A DNA stretch of 64,000 nt, taken from contig NZ_JAJOYS010000002.1 in the NCBI RefSeq assembly GCF_021166475.1, positions 744,001 through 808,000 of the forward strand. Direction: 5' to 3'. A program made the translations under genes and the position numbers. Every line of letters begins with the position of its first letter. The first letter of the stretch is position 1. The notes beneath the pieces are model-generated. The model was not told where the DNA came from. It saw only the letters and a list, made by a program, of their open reading frames with translations, and did no database searches. Source of the DNA: Pelagibacterium xiamenense. GTDB taxonomy: Bacteria > Pseudomonadota > Alphaproteobacteria > Rhizobiales > Devosiaceae. Below are positions 56,376 to 64,000 of the stretch, one piece after another.

Positions 56376-57826
56376 GCGCGACGCCTTAAAGCCGCGAGCA
56401 GAAGGTCACTGCGGTCAAGATTGAGCATGGGAGGATCAAGGGCAACGATTCGGTCGAAAACGTCCGGATTATCCCCGAAATACTGCATCATGGGCACCGA
56501 GCCCGCCAGTTTGCAGTCCTCGGCATAGGTCTCATAGTCATCCACGCCCAGTTCCACGATCTGTGGATCGAGATGATCAAGCATCTCCCTCATGGAGGCG
56601 TAGCCACCGAGATTCGACTTGATTCGTGCCCTAGGTGAAGCGAGGCGCATGCCCGCCTGCAACCGCGGGTCACCCGACCAGAAAAAGCAGTGATCGAGAA
56701 AGTTCATCTCATTGACCACGGCCAGAACCCTGGCCGGCTCCACCGACTTGTTCTCGATATACAGTTGACGCCCATACGTCTGGCACAGCGCGATCGATTC
56801 CCGCAGCGTTGGCACGCGTTCGCCCGCGTGAAACCGCGAGAACCACCCCCCTGCGTCGAGCGCCTTGACCTCGGCAAGCGTCCTGTGCGCCACTGGCCCG
56901 GTCCCATCGGTTGTCCGGTCGAGCGTCGGGTCATGCAGGACCACGATCTCTCCGTCCGCGGTTTCGCGCACATCGACCTCGACATAGGCACAGCCCTGAT
57001 CGTAACTCAGCCGCGCCGATGCAAGCGTGTTCTCGGGCGCAAAGCGGTTCGAGCCGCGATGACAGACCATTTCGATGCCGCTCGCGTGGCGCGGGTCCAA
57101 CGCGGCGATAAGCTCGGGCTGGTTGGTACAGATCCCAAGAACAGGCAGTTCGACCAGATCCACAAGAACGTCCGGACGCTCCTCGTGCCAGAGCACGATA
57201 CCGAGCCCTTCGCCTTGGGCCTGCGCCAGAAGGGCCGGCGTCACCAGATCCTGCGGTCGCGCGCCACCACGCTCCCAGCAAAGATGGATAATGTCCGCGC
57301 CTGTCTCTTCGGCGCGCTCGAACGGATCTTCGCCCAGCCGCACCAGCACAGCGAGCGGAAAGGGGCACGAGGCGTCAGCAAGGCGACGCACCTCGTCACC
57401 ATCGAAACTGCCGATGGCCGCGCGCGTGAAACGCGCCCGCTCCATGCGCTCGGCAGCGATGCGCCCTGCCCCCGCCGCCTTGACCTCGACGTAAAGACCC
57501 TGCCCGTATGCCTCCGCCAATGCAATGACGGCGTCAAGCTCAGGCAGATCCGGCGCGATCCGCGTGATGTCCAACCACGTCAGTTCCGCAATGATGCCGT
57601 CGGTCCCAAAAACACCCAGGTCCGGATCATGCGAGACCACCGGCACCCCATCGGCCGTCAGCCGGACGTCGATCTCCCACATATCGGCGCCCAGCAAGGC
57701 CGCGGTCGAGAACGCCTGCAAAGTGTTCTCGGTCGCATGCGCCGAAGCCCCGCGATGCGCGATATTGAGCGGCCGCCCATCCCACTGGGGCGGCCACGGA
57801 TATACCCGTTCTGAACGCCGCTTCAC
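56372..57826 (-). CDS. tandem-domain glycerophosphodiester phosphodiesterase
   Basis: It splits glycerophosphodiesters to glycerol-3-phosphate and an alcohol. The 484-residue protein holds two complete GDPD domains. Domain 1 (about 20-240) has His24-Arg25, Glu33, Glu51, Asp53 and His66 (NIAHRGASAHATENT, EIDVRLTADG, SHDP). Domain 2 (about 252-475) has His256-Arg257, Glu265, Glu283, Asp285 and His298. Both keep the catalytic His pair and metal ligands, so both may be active. There is no signal peptide, so it works in the cytoplasm on an imported substrate. The start is a GTG overlapping the ATPase stop (GTGA). A duplicated GDPD is unusual; most have one domain of about 240-350 residues. Confidence 0.88.
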   Translation of the reverse strand: MKRRSERVYPWPPQWDGRPLNIAHRGASAHATENTLQAFSTAALLGADMWEIDVRLTADGVPVVSHDPDLGVFGTDGIIAELTWLDITRIAPDLPELDAVIALAEAYGQGLYVEVKAAGAGRIAAERMERARFTRAAIGSFDGDEVRRLADASCPFPLAVLVRLGEDPFERAEETGADIIHLCWERGGARPQDLVTPALLAQAQGEGLGIVLWHEERPDVLVDLVELPVLGICTNQPELIAALDPRHASGIEMVCHRGSNRFAPENTLASARLSYDQGCAYVEVDVRETADGEIVVLHDPTLDRTTDGTGPVAHRTLAEVKALDAGGWFSRFHAGERVPTLRESIALCQTYGRQLYIENKSVEPARVLAVVNEMNFLDHCFFWSGDPRLQAGMRLASPRARIKSNLGGYASMREMLDHLDPQIVELGVDDYETYAEDCKLAGSVPMMQYFGDNPDVFDRIVALDPPMLNLDRSDLLLAALRRRA

Positions 57827-58881
57827 AGCCGGTTGCCCTCGGAATCGAAAACGAGCGCCTTGTCGACGTCGAGCGGCCACTCAACCTCGCTGCCGAGTGA
57901 AATGTCGGTTCGCGCGGCTTGAATAGACCGCAGCACCTCACCCTCGGCGACGGTGAGATCGAAATGTGTCTCGCGTCCTTGCGGCTCGATGAAACTCACC
58001 GTACCCCTGACTGTGTGGCGGCCTTTGACGCCGAAATGCTCGGGCCGGACGCCCATGACGATCGGCTGGTCAGCCGCCAGCCCCGTCAACCGCTCGGGCA
58101 GCGGCATACGCATGCCGGATGCCGACTCGAACGCGCCGTTCCCGATGGCCTTGCCTTCGAGAAACACGATGGGGGGATTGCCGAGGAACCCCGCAACGAA
58201 CGTATTTGACGGGCGGTGATACATGTCCTCCGGCGCCGCGATCTGCTGGATCCGTCCATGGTCCATGATCGCGATCCGGTCGGCCATCGACATCGCCTCG
58301 ACCTGATCGTGGGTAACGAGAATGGCCGTGATGCCCGTCTCGAGCTGAATGCGGCGGATTTCCGACCGCATTTCGAGGCGCAGCTTGGCGTCCAGATTGG
58401 CCAGCGGTTCATCGAGCAGCAAGACATCGGGCCTCCGCACCAGCGCCCGCGCCAACGCCACGCGCTGCTGTTGCCCGCCCGAAAGCTGTCCCGGCCGCCG
58501 GTCGAGATAGGGTTCGATATGGGTGAGCCGTGCCATTTCCCTGACGCGCTCTTCGATCTCGGCGGCACCAGTCTTGCGCACCTGCAGCGGAAAGGCGATG
58601 TTTTCGAACGCCGTCATATGCGGGTAGAGCGCATAATTCTGGAAGACGACGCCGACATTGCGCTTCTGGCTCGGCAGATTGCTGACATCCTTGTCGCCAA
58701 ACAGGATCTGACCGCCGTTAACGCGCAAGATACCGCTGATTGCAAGCAGCGTTGTCGACTTGCCACATCCCGACGGGCCGAGCAAAGCCAGCATCTCCCC
58801 GTCATTGATCGTAAGATTGAGCTTGTCGATGACCGTGAGGCCGTCGAAGCTTTTGGTGAAGTCCTTTAGTACGATCTGCAT
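57823..58881 (-). CDS. sugar/glycerophosphodiester ABC transporter ATPase (UgpC/MsmK type)
   Basis: The 352-residue product has Walker A GPSGCGKSTTLLA, the signature LSGGQQQRVALARAL, Walker B VLLLDEPLANLD, the switch His in LVTHDQVEAM and a C-terminal TOBE/MalK regulatory domain (VMGVRPEHFG, TVRGTVSFIEPQGRETHFDL). It powers the two permeases encoded upstream. Its start overlaps the permease stop by one base and its stop overlaps the phosphodiesterase start. Confidence 0.94.
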   Translation of the reverse strand: MQIVLKDFTKSFDGLTVIDKLNLTINDGEMLALLGPSGCGKSTTLLAISGILRVNGGQILFGDKDVSNLPSQKRNVGVVFQNYALYPHMTAFENIAFPLQVRKTGAAEIEERVREMARLTHIEPYLDRRPGQLSGGQQQRVALARALVRRPDVLLLDEPLANLDAKLRLEMRSEIRRIQLETGITAILVTHDQVEAMSMADRIAIMDHGRIQQIAAPEDMYHRPSNTFVAGFLGNPPIVFLEGKAIGNGAFESASGMRMPLPERLTGLAADQPIVMGVRPEHFGVKGRHTVRGTVSFIEPQGRETHFDLTVAEGEVLRSIQAARTDISLGSEVEWPLDVDKALVFDSEGNRL

Positions 58882-59708
58882 CAGCCTTTGGTACCTCCGC
58901 CGAAAATGTTCATCAGACGGTTCTGGAAGACGATGAACAGGATGAGGATCGGCAGGGTGTAGAATAGCCCGACCGACTTGAAGAGATTGAAATCATAGTC
59001 CACCGAATCCGGGACCGAGACATTATTGAGGTAGACCGAAAGCACCTGAAATTCGGTCGTCGGCGCCAGTATCCGCGGTAGTAGGAACTCGCCCCATCCA
59101 TCGATGAACGCGAAGACCCCCAGCGCGACGAGCCCCGGTTTAACCTGCGGCAGGATCAGCCGGCGCCAGACGGTGAACCGATCCGCGCCATCCTGCAGCC
59201 CGGCCATCTCGATTTCCCACGGCACGGCATCATAGAACCCCTTCATGATCCAGACGCCGAATGGCAGGGTCAGCGCCGCTTTGACGAGAATGACCCCGAT
59301 CAGCGTGTCGTAAAGTCCGGCAAACTGCAAAACGAGAAACACGCCAATAATGAGCGTCACCGATGGAAATGCGTGCATGACGAGAATGCCGGCCAGAAAG
59401 AACCGCCGATAAGGCAGGTTGAGCCGCGACATCGCGTACCCCCCGGTCGCGGAGACCGAAAGCACCACCACAACCATCGTGAAGGCGAAGATCAGCGTAT
59501 TGAAGGTTACCGTCCACACGTTGCCCGTGATGGTAGGATCGACGAGGAACGCCCAATGCTCGAGTGTAAACTCGTTGGGAAGCACCGCTCCGGCGGGCGT
59601 ATTGGTGAAACTGTCGATGACAAGGGAGGCGTACATGATCGCCAGGGGCAGACTGATCGCCGTGAGGACCAGAACTATGGGCCAGCTTGCAAAATTCTTT
59701 GTCTGCAT
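58881..59708 (-). CDS. ABC transporter permease, MalG/UgpE type
   Basis: The 275-residue protein has six membrane segments and the ATPase-docking EAA loop (EIEMAGLQDGADRFTVWRRLILPQVKPGLVALGVF). It forms the channel with the longer permease encoded 9 bases upstream. A charged C-terminus (NRLMNIFGGGTKG) is family-typical. Confidence 0.94.
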   Translation of the reverse strand: MQTKNFASWPIVLVLTAISLPLAIMYASLVIDSFTNTPAGAVLPNEFTLEHWAFLVDPTITGNVWTVTFNTLIFAFTMVVVVLSVSATGGYAMSRLNLPYRRFFLAGILVMHAFPSVTLIIGVFLVLQFAGLYDTLIGVILVKAALTLPFGVWIMKGFYDAVPWEIEMAGLQDGADRFTVWRRLILPQVKPGLVALGVFAFIDGWGEFLLPRILAPTTEFQVLSVYLNNVSVPDSVDYDFNLFKSVGLFYTLPILILFIVFQNRLMNIFGGGTKG

Positions 59709-59717
59709 CGCGCCCTC

Positions 59718-61124
59718 CTAGAACTCGATCTTCGGCTTTTCGACGAGCTCGCCGAACCGGAACATGCGCAGGAAGATGATCGAAAGCACGAGCCCGACGA
59801 TAACGAGCACCAGCGCCATGGCAGCGCCCTGTCCGTATTGGAGATTGCCCGTATAATTCGAAAGCGCGGTCCTGAAGGATTCGAGCGCCCACACCATGGT
59901 CGTATTGCCCGGCCCGCCATTGGTCGTAAGCCATATCTGTTCGTACGACGACAGCAGCGACATCGACTGGTAGCAGGTTACGAAAAGGATCGGCCAGCGC
60001 ATCTGCGGCAGTATGATGTATCGCACCTGCTGCCAGCGACTGGCGCCATCCACCTCGCTCGCCCAAAGCTGCTGCATCGGAATGGATCTCAGCGCCCCGG
60101 AAAAAAGGATCATGCCGAAAGACGCGCCGATACAGCCATTGACCAGAATGACGATTGTCCAGGCCGTCGGCACCGACCCCTTCATATAATTGAAGGACGG
60201 CAATCCCACCAAATCGGCGAAACTCGCGACAAACCCGCCATCCCAGGTGAACCACTTCCACATGATCGCATAAAGAACGACCGGAGTGATCCGCGGCAGA
60301 AGCCAAAGGACGCTGAAGACCATTCCCGTGCCCTTGGGCAGGTAGAAGACCGTGATGGCAAGGAACAGCCCCACGAGCACATTGAACGCCAGCGTTACCG
60401 CGACATAGAAAAACGTATTGAGAACAAGACGCAAGGTTTCGGGTTGAGTGGCAAGCCGCCTGAAATTCTCGGTCGTCCAGACCCAGCCGGTGTAGCTGGC
60501 ATCCAAAATCCGATCGCGCGTTCCCGGCGCGATATCGGGCGCAAGCGCCGAAATCGCATCGCTCGCTTCGGCCCGCGTCGCAAACCGGGTGTTGAGCGCC
60601 GAAACCAGGAAATGATCGGCGGCAAGTTTAAGGTCACGTGTCCGGCGCAGGTGGCTTGGCAAATCCTTGAGAGCGCGTTCAAAATCCTGTTTGCTATCGA
60701 AATCCACGCCCAGCAGATCGTCCTCGATTTCCTCGAGAAAATCCTCTTCTACCCCCGCCGCGCGCGCCGCAGCGATACTTTCCTGGTCGACAACAACGCT
60801 TTCCGTGCCCAGCGCTGCAAGGGTATCGGAATCGACACCCGACCGTTCGAGTTCGCGCAGCAAGTTTGGAGAGAGAACATAGGCGCCGCCGCTGATCCCG
60901 GTAGCACTCGTCATGTTGGTGAACGAGAATATCGTTGTTAGCACCACAGGCGCAAAAAAGAATACAAGCAGCAGCACCGCAGCCGGGCTGAGCATACCCA
61001 GACCGAGCAGGCTGACCTTCGGCCGGCCCTTGAGTGCGGCTTTTTCCAGATCCGAGGCCGGGTCGGCCGGACGCACGAGCGCGTCCGGCCTGATGCCTCC
61101 TGATGATGAGGCTGTGTCGGTCAC
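59718..61124 (-). CDS. ABC transporter permease, MalF/UgpA type, with large periplasmic insert
   Basis: The 468-residue product has a first membrane segment at about residues 42-65, then a hydrophilic insert of about 150 residues rich in acidic residues and Leu (residues about 80-225), and five further membrane segments with the EAA loop WASEVDGASRWQQVRYIILPQM. Usual UgpA/LacF permeases are about 290-310 residues and lack the insert, which resembles the P2 loop of MalF that touches the binding protein. The start is GTG at 61124 with GAGG upstream. Confidence 0.9.
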   Translation of the reverse strand: MTDTASSSGGIRPDALVRPADPASDLEKAALKGRPKVSLLGLGMLSPAAVLLLVFFFAPVVLTTIFSFTNMTSATGISGGAYVLSPNLLRELERSGVDSDTLAALGTESVVVDQESIAAARAAGVEEDFLEEIEDDLLGVDFDSKQDFERALKDLPSHLRRTRDLKLAADHFLVSALNTRFATRAEASDAISALAPDIAPGTRDRILDASYTGWVWTTENFRRLATQPETLRLVLNTFFYVAVTLAFNVLVGLFLAITVFYLPKGTGMVFSVLWLLPRITPVVLYAIMWKWFTWDGGFVASFADLVGLPSFNYMKGSVPTAWTIVILVNGCIGASFGMILFSGALRSIPMQQLWASEVDGASRWQQVRYIILPQMRWPILFVTCYQSMSLLSSYEQIWLTTNGGPGNTTMVWALESFRTALSNYTGNLQYGQGAAMALVLVIVGLVLSIIFLRMFRFGELVEKPKIEF

Positions 61125-61136
61125 TGTGCGTGCCTC

Positions 61137-62492
61137 TTAGCGAATGATGATGCCGTCGCCGAGATCGGCTTCGACCTGTGCCTGGGCCATGTTCACCGCG
61201 TCTTCGACCGACGACGTGCCGGTCCAGGCAGCTTCGAGCCCCTGATACATCGCATCCCAATAAGCGCCGAAATCGGCATTGTTCGGAATGGCGTTGGCGT
61301 GCGGCAGAAGGGCCTCTGTCGCTTCGGTGCTCCAGCGGTCGTTGGCATAAAGCGGTACACTGGCCTGGGCCTCGCCGATCGCGAGGTGCCCCGATTCAAC
61401 CGCGTGCAGCGAGTTGATACGTGGCTCGGACGCAATGGTAATGAGTTCGGCGGCAATCGCCGCCTCGTCGTCCGTGCCCGTCGCCGAGATAAGATAGACG
61501 AGCGGGTGCGTGATCGTGTTCGCCCGGCCGTTCTCATTGCCGGCAGGGATGAGGGAGAACGCGATCTTGTCGAAGAAGTCGGTCAACTCGAACTGGTTTT
61601 CCCACTGCGACTTGTGCCACGTACCGCCGTGCCACATGCCGTAGCTACCGGCGGCCACGTTGCGGTGCCATTCGTCCCAGTCGCCGCCCAGGTACGTCGC
61701 GGGGACAACTCCCATTTCCGCCGCGTCGACGAAGAACTGGTACATATCGGTCAAGGCCTGGCGGTCGAAGATCAACTGGCCGCTCTCCGGATCGACCATC
61801 TCGCCGCCGAAGCTCTGGTAGAACTGCCAGTAATCCGGTCCGTTCGAAACACGCGGCGCAAAGGCCATGCCCGCTTCGACGACACCGGCATCCTGCATCG
61901 CCTCGGCGTCTTCCAGCATGTCGTAAAGCGTATACTCGCCAGCTTCGATCTGCGAAGGCAGCGCGTCGATCTCGTCTTCCGAATACCCGATCTCCGCGAG
62001 GTGTGCGCGAGACATGAAGAAGGGGCGGGATTCGGCGTCCTGCGGAATGCCCCAGATCTGTCCGTCGTAGCTCGAAACCTCGACGAGGTTGTCGTAAAGC
62101 TGGTTGAGCGGCCAAACGTCGAAGTCCACATAGTCCTCGACCGGACGCAATATTCCCGCCTGAGCCCACGGACCGATGTCCTCGTGCCCGGTAACGATAA
62201 TATTCGGCGCCGTGCCCGATTCAGCGGCAAGCGTTACGGCCTGCTTGAAATCGTCCCAGCCGCTCCAGACCTGCTTCTCGACCGTGATGTTCAGCTCTTC
62301 GCCACGCACAGCAGCTTCGCGCTCGAGCAGATCCGCCGCCATCTCGATAGCGTCGACGCGGTAGTGAGAGGTATCGCCGGTCCCGCCGGACCAGACGGTG
62401 ATCGTATAGTCTTCGGCCTGCGCGGCAACCGCGGTAGCCGAGAGGAGGGCGGCGGCCATCGCCACGGTAATTTTTCGCTTCATCGTAGTCAT
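61137..62492 (-). CDS. ABC transporter periplasmic solute-binding protein
   Basis: The 451-residue product has a signal peptide (VAMAAALLSATAVAAQA) and the family-1 extracellular solute-binding fold (TITVWSGGTGDTSH, NIIVTGHEDIGPWAQAG, GIPQDAESRPFF, GMWHGGTWHKSQWENQ). It captures the substrate for the permeases and ATPase that follow. Abundant Trp, Tyr and acidic residues suit a sugar or polyol ligand. First gene of the operon; an operator-like palindrome lies 37 bases before it. Confidence 0.92.
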   Translation of the reverse strand: MTTMKRKITVAMAAALLSATAVAAQAEDYTITVWSGGTGDTSHYRVDAIEMAADLLEREAAVRGEELNITVEKQVWSGWDDFKQAVTLAAESGTAPNIIVTGHEDIGPWAQAGILRPVEDYVDFDVWPLNQLYDNLVEVSSYDGQIWGIPQDAESRPFFMSRAHLAEIGYSEDEIDALPSQIEAGEYTLYDMLEDAEAMQDAGVVEAGMAFAPRVSNGPDYWQFYQSFGGEMVDPESGQLIFDRQALTDMYQFFVDAAEMGVVPATYLGGDWDEWHRNVAAGSYGMWHGGTWHKSQWENQFELTDFFDKIAFSLIPAGNENGRANTITHPLVYLISATGTDDEAAIAAELITIASEPRINSLHAVESGHLAIGEAQASVPLYANDRWSTEATEALLPHANAIPNNADFGAYWDAMYQGLEAAWTGTSSVEDAVNMAQAQVEADLGDGIIIR

Positions 62493-62528
62493 CGATTGTC
62501 AGCCCCTGAATGAGAGAAAATCAGCATT

Positions 62529-62544
62529 TTGCACGCGCGTGCAA
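62529..62544. promoter_or_regulatory. LacI-type operator near the minus-strand transport operon
   Basis: TTGCACGCGCGTGCAA is a perfect 16-base palindrome with a central CG, the form bound by LacI/GalR proteins. It is 37 bases before the solute-binding protein start at 62492, so a bound repressor would block that operon. The LacI gene inside the operon is the natural candidate. Confidence 0.65.
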
Positions 62545-62774
62545 CGTAGTGTTAGCGGACGTATATGACGCGCATGTAACGGTCGGCGACTTTGACGGCT
62601 TTGCAAAGCGTCGCCATCCGCCCGGTCGGGAAACGCACGTAGCCAGTACGGCTAACCCCCTGATTTTACTGATGCGGGACGGATTGAGTGAGAGCGGTGC
62701 TGTAAGCGAGCGCTGATGACTTGATTCATGTCCCCCACCCCTTGAATGTCGAACGCACTTGTGTCATCGTTGTA

Positions 62775-62869
62775 AGGAAAAGCTTTTCCTAACCCGAAAA
62801 TTCCGACCGGCAAGTGAAGTGAGGAGCGCTGCCACGGATTATCGGTCACAGCGAAGGAAAAGCTTTTCC
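62775..62869. promoter_or_regulatory. pair of palindromic operators before the plus-strand transport gene
   Basis: AGGAAAAGCTTTTCCT (62775-62790) and GGAAAAGCTTTTCC (62856-62869) share the same 14-base core. Their centres are 80 bases apart. The second ends 56 bases before the start at 62926. Two identical sites at this spacing suggest DNA looping by a LacI-type regulator different from the one that binds the TTGCACGCGCGTGCAA site. Confidence 0.65.
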
Positions 62870-62925
62870 GAAACAGAATGAGGAGGAGCCGCATCACTTT
62901 GGCTTGCGGCAAAGGGAGGACTAAA

Positions 62926-64000
62926 ATGGGTTTGCCCAGACTTTTGAAAGCGCCCCTCGGGGCGGCCTCGGTCGTCGCGCTGATGACCTCAAGCGTATTC
63001 GCTCAGGACCTGACGATGTGGGTCCGTGAAAGCGCTGCGGATCCCGGTCAACTCATGGTCGACTTGTGGAACAGTACCCACGACGCCCAGATCGAATTGA
63101 CCGCGATTCCCGACAACCAATTGGTCACCAAACTCGCGACCAGCGTGCGGGCCGGCGAGGCGCCGGATCTCATTTCGTTCGATCTGATCTACATGCCCGA
63201 CTTCATGCGCGCGGGGTTTCTGACCGATCTGACCGATCAGCTTCAGAGCGATCCGAACTATGAGACGCATATTCAGGCGTACAAGGATATCGCCACATAC
63301 GAGGACCGGATCTACGGCGTCGGCTTCACCCCGGACGTGTCGATCCTCGTCTGGAACAAGGAACTGTTCCGCGAAGCCGGGCTCGACCCGGAGGACCCGC
63401 CGGAAACCATTTACGAAATCCACGAGATGGCGACCCAAATCGGCGCGCTGGACGACGATACCTACGGGTTTTATTTCGCCGGCTCGTGCCCGGGCTGCAA
63501 CATCTTTGTCACCTCGCCGATCATGGTCGCCGGCGGCGCGGAAATCCTGCCCCGCAACGGCGAGGATGCCGCACTTGAAGGCGAGGCCATCCATGAGGTG
63601 CTCGATCAGTACCGGCAGATGTGGGAAGAAGGCCTCATACCCGAAAGCGCGGAAGTCGACGCTGGCGAAAATTTCGTTTCCGCCTTCACCACCGGCAATA
63701 TCGGCATCACCGGTTCGGGCGGCTTCCTGCTCTCGCTGATGGAACGCCAGTTCCCCGACTTCGACTATGGCGTGACCCTGCTCCCGGGCCTCGAACCCGG
63801 CCAGGTGAGCGGCTTCGTTGGCGGCGACGTCGTTGCAATCCCCGAGGGTTCTCCCAATGAAGAAACAGCCCGCGAATTCGTAAGCTGGGTGTTGAGCGAC
63901 GAGGCACAACTCGAGGGTCTTGCCAAGAATTCTATCCTGACGACCCGCACAGATCTCGCTGACAACGAGTATTTCCAGGGCAATGAAAAGGTGCAGGCCA
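62926..64000 (+). CDS. ABC transporter solute-binding protein (3' end outside window)
   Basis: The visible 358 residues start with a signal peptide (APLGAASVVALMTSSVFAQ) and continue with a sugar-type family-1 binding protein (LTMWVRESAADPG, NQLVTKLATSVRAGEAPDLISFD, GVGFTPDVSILVWNKELFREAGLDP, NIGITGSGGFLLSLM). A Cys pair (CPGC) sits near residue 190. The ATG at 62926 has AAAGGGAGGA upstream. It begins a second transport operon, divergent from the one to its left; its permeases are presumably beyond the window. Confidence 0.92.
   Translation, partial: MGLPRLLKAPLGAASVVALMTSSVFAQDLTMWVRESAADPGQLMVDLWNSTHDAQIELTAIPDNQLVTKLATSVRAGEAPDLISFDLIYMPDFMRAGFLTDLTDQLQSDPNYETHIQAYKDIATYEDRIYGVGFTPDVSILVWNKELFREAGLDPEDPPETIYEIHEMATQIGALDDDTYGFYFAGSCPGCNIFVTSPIMVAGGAEILPRNGEDAALEGEAIHEVLDQYRQMWEEGLIPESAEVDAGENFVSAFTTGNIGITGSGGFLLSLMERQFPDFDYGVTLLPGLEPGQVSGFVGGDVVAIPEGSPNEETAREFVSWVLSDEAQLEGLAKNSILTTRTDLADNEYFQGNEKVQA

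Larger units (their letters stand above)
62493..62925. other. divergent regulatory region between two transport operons
   Basis: The stretch holds no gene. It carries one CG-centred palindrome near the left operon, a weaker copy at 62564-62579 (11 of 16 bases matching it), and two copies of a GC-centred palindrome near the right operon, which are listed separately. The arrangement looks like two promoters, each with its own LacI-type operators. Confidence 0.6.

Overview
The window is a chromosomal segment of a GC-rich alphaproteobacterium. Gene content and protein style point to the order Hyphomicrobiales, most likely the Devosiaceae (Devosia/Pelagibacterium type). This is inference: no rRNA or tRNA gene is present to fix it. 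Supporting signs are a ROSE-like leader on an hsp20 gene, TTAA-N7-TTAA boxes typical of CtrA, a PomA/PomB-like sodium stator pair, the galE/transglycosylase/SGNH neighbourhood, and many UgpABC/MalFGK-type sugar transporters. No phage, insertion sequence, CRISPR array or integrase was seen. The window looks like ordinary, densely packed chromosome with several regulated metabolic islands.

Layout. 1-1.6 kb: an alpha/beta hydrolase cut by the window edge, a candidate minus-strand small RNA with its own terminator, then a heat-shock promoter, a ROSE-like RNA thermometer and hsp20. 2.2-8.4 kb: gltBD (glutamate synthase). 8.4-14.2 kb: envelope and sugar-nucleotide genes (SGNH hydrolase, MltB-type transglycosylase, galE, galU, a beta-barrel protein). 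14.4-16.4 kb: motA/motB behind two CtrA-like boxes, then an acylphosphatase. 16.5-23.4 kb: a PQQ-type sugar dehydrogenase fused to cytochrome c, hemH, and a tight creatininase-LysR-NicO operon. 23.5-27.9 kb: a MarR-type regulator behind a perfect CtrA box, an MFS transporter, and eda-modE-modA-modB with a molybdate box but no modC. 28-33 kb: nadA/nadB separated by a repeat element, ccdA plus thioredoxin, and a PfkB sugar kinase. 33-40 kb: slyX, a nuclease, an aldehyde dehydrogenase with a divergent GntR regulator, a VOC protein, RidA, a small acetyltransferase and a diguanylate cyclase. 40-45.7 kb: a probable quinone/electrophile-defence group (esterase, MhqO-type dioxygenase, Cys-cluster HTH regulator, flavin reductase), a K+/H+ antiporter, cutA and a 30-residue membrane peptide. 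45.7-46.3 kb: a gene-free stretch rich in hairpins. 46.3-54.5 kb: a DUF72 protein, cyoABCD quinol oxidase, and divergently a membrane quinoprotein dehydrogenase whose membrane anchor and catalytic part are separate genes. 54.5-64 kb: a seven-gene ABC-transport operon (solute-binding protein, two permeases, ATPase, tandem-domain glycerophosphodiester phosphodiesterase, LacI regulator, inositol-monophosphatase-like enzyme), divergent from a second solute-binding protein gene that runs off the end.

How it fits together. The split quinoprotein dehydrogenase would pass electrons from periplasmic sugar oxidation to ubiquinone, and the neighbouring cyo oxidase would return them to oxygen; the cytochrome-fused dehydrogenase at 16.5 kb is a second periplasmic sugar-oxidation route. 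KDPG aldolase fits Entner-Doudoroff sugar use. The 54-62 kb operon reads as import and hydrolysis of a glycerophosphodiester, possibly an inositol-containing one, under LacI control. Two different perfect palindromes (one next to each divergent promoter) suggest two separate LacI-family regulators there.
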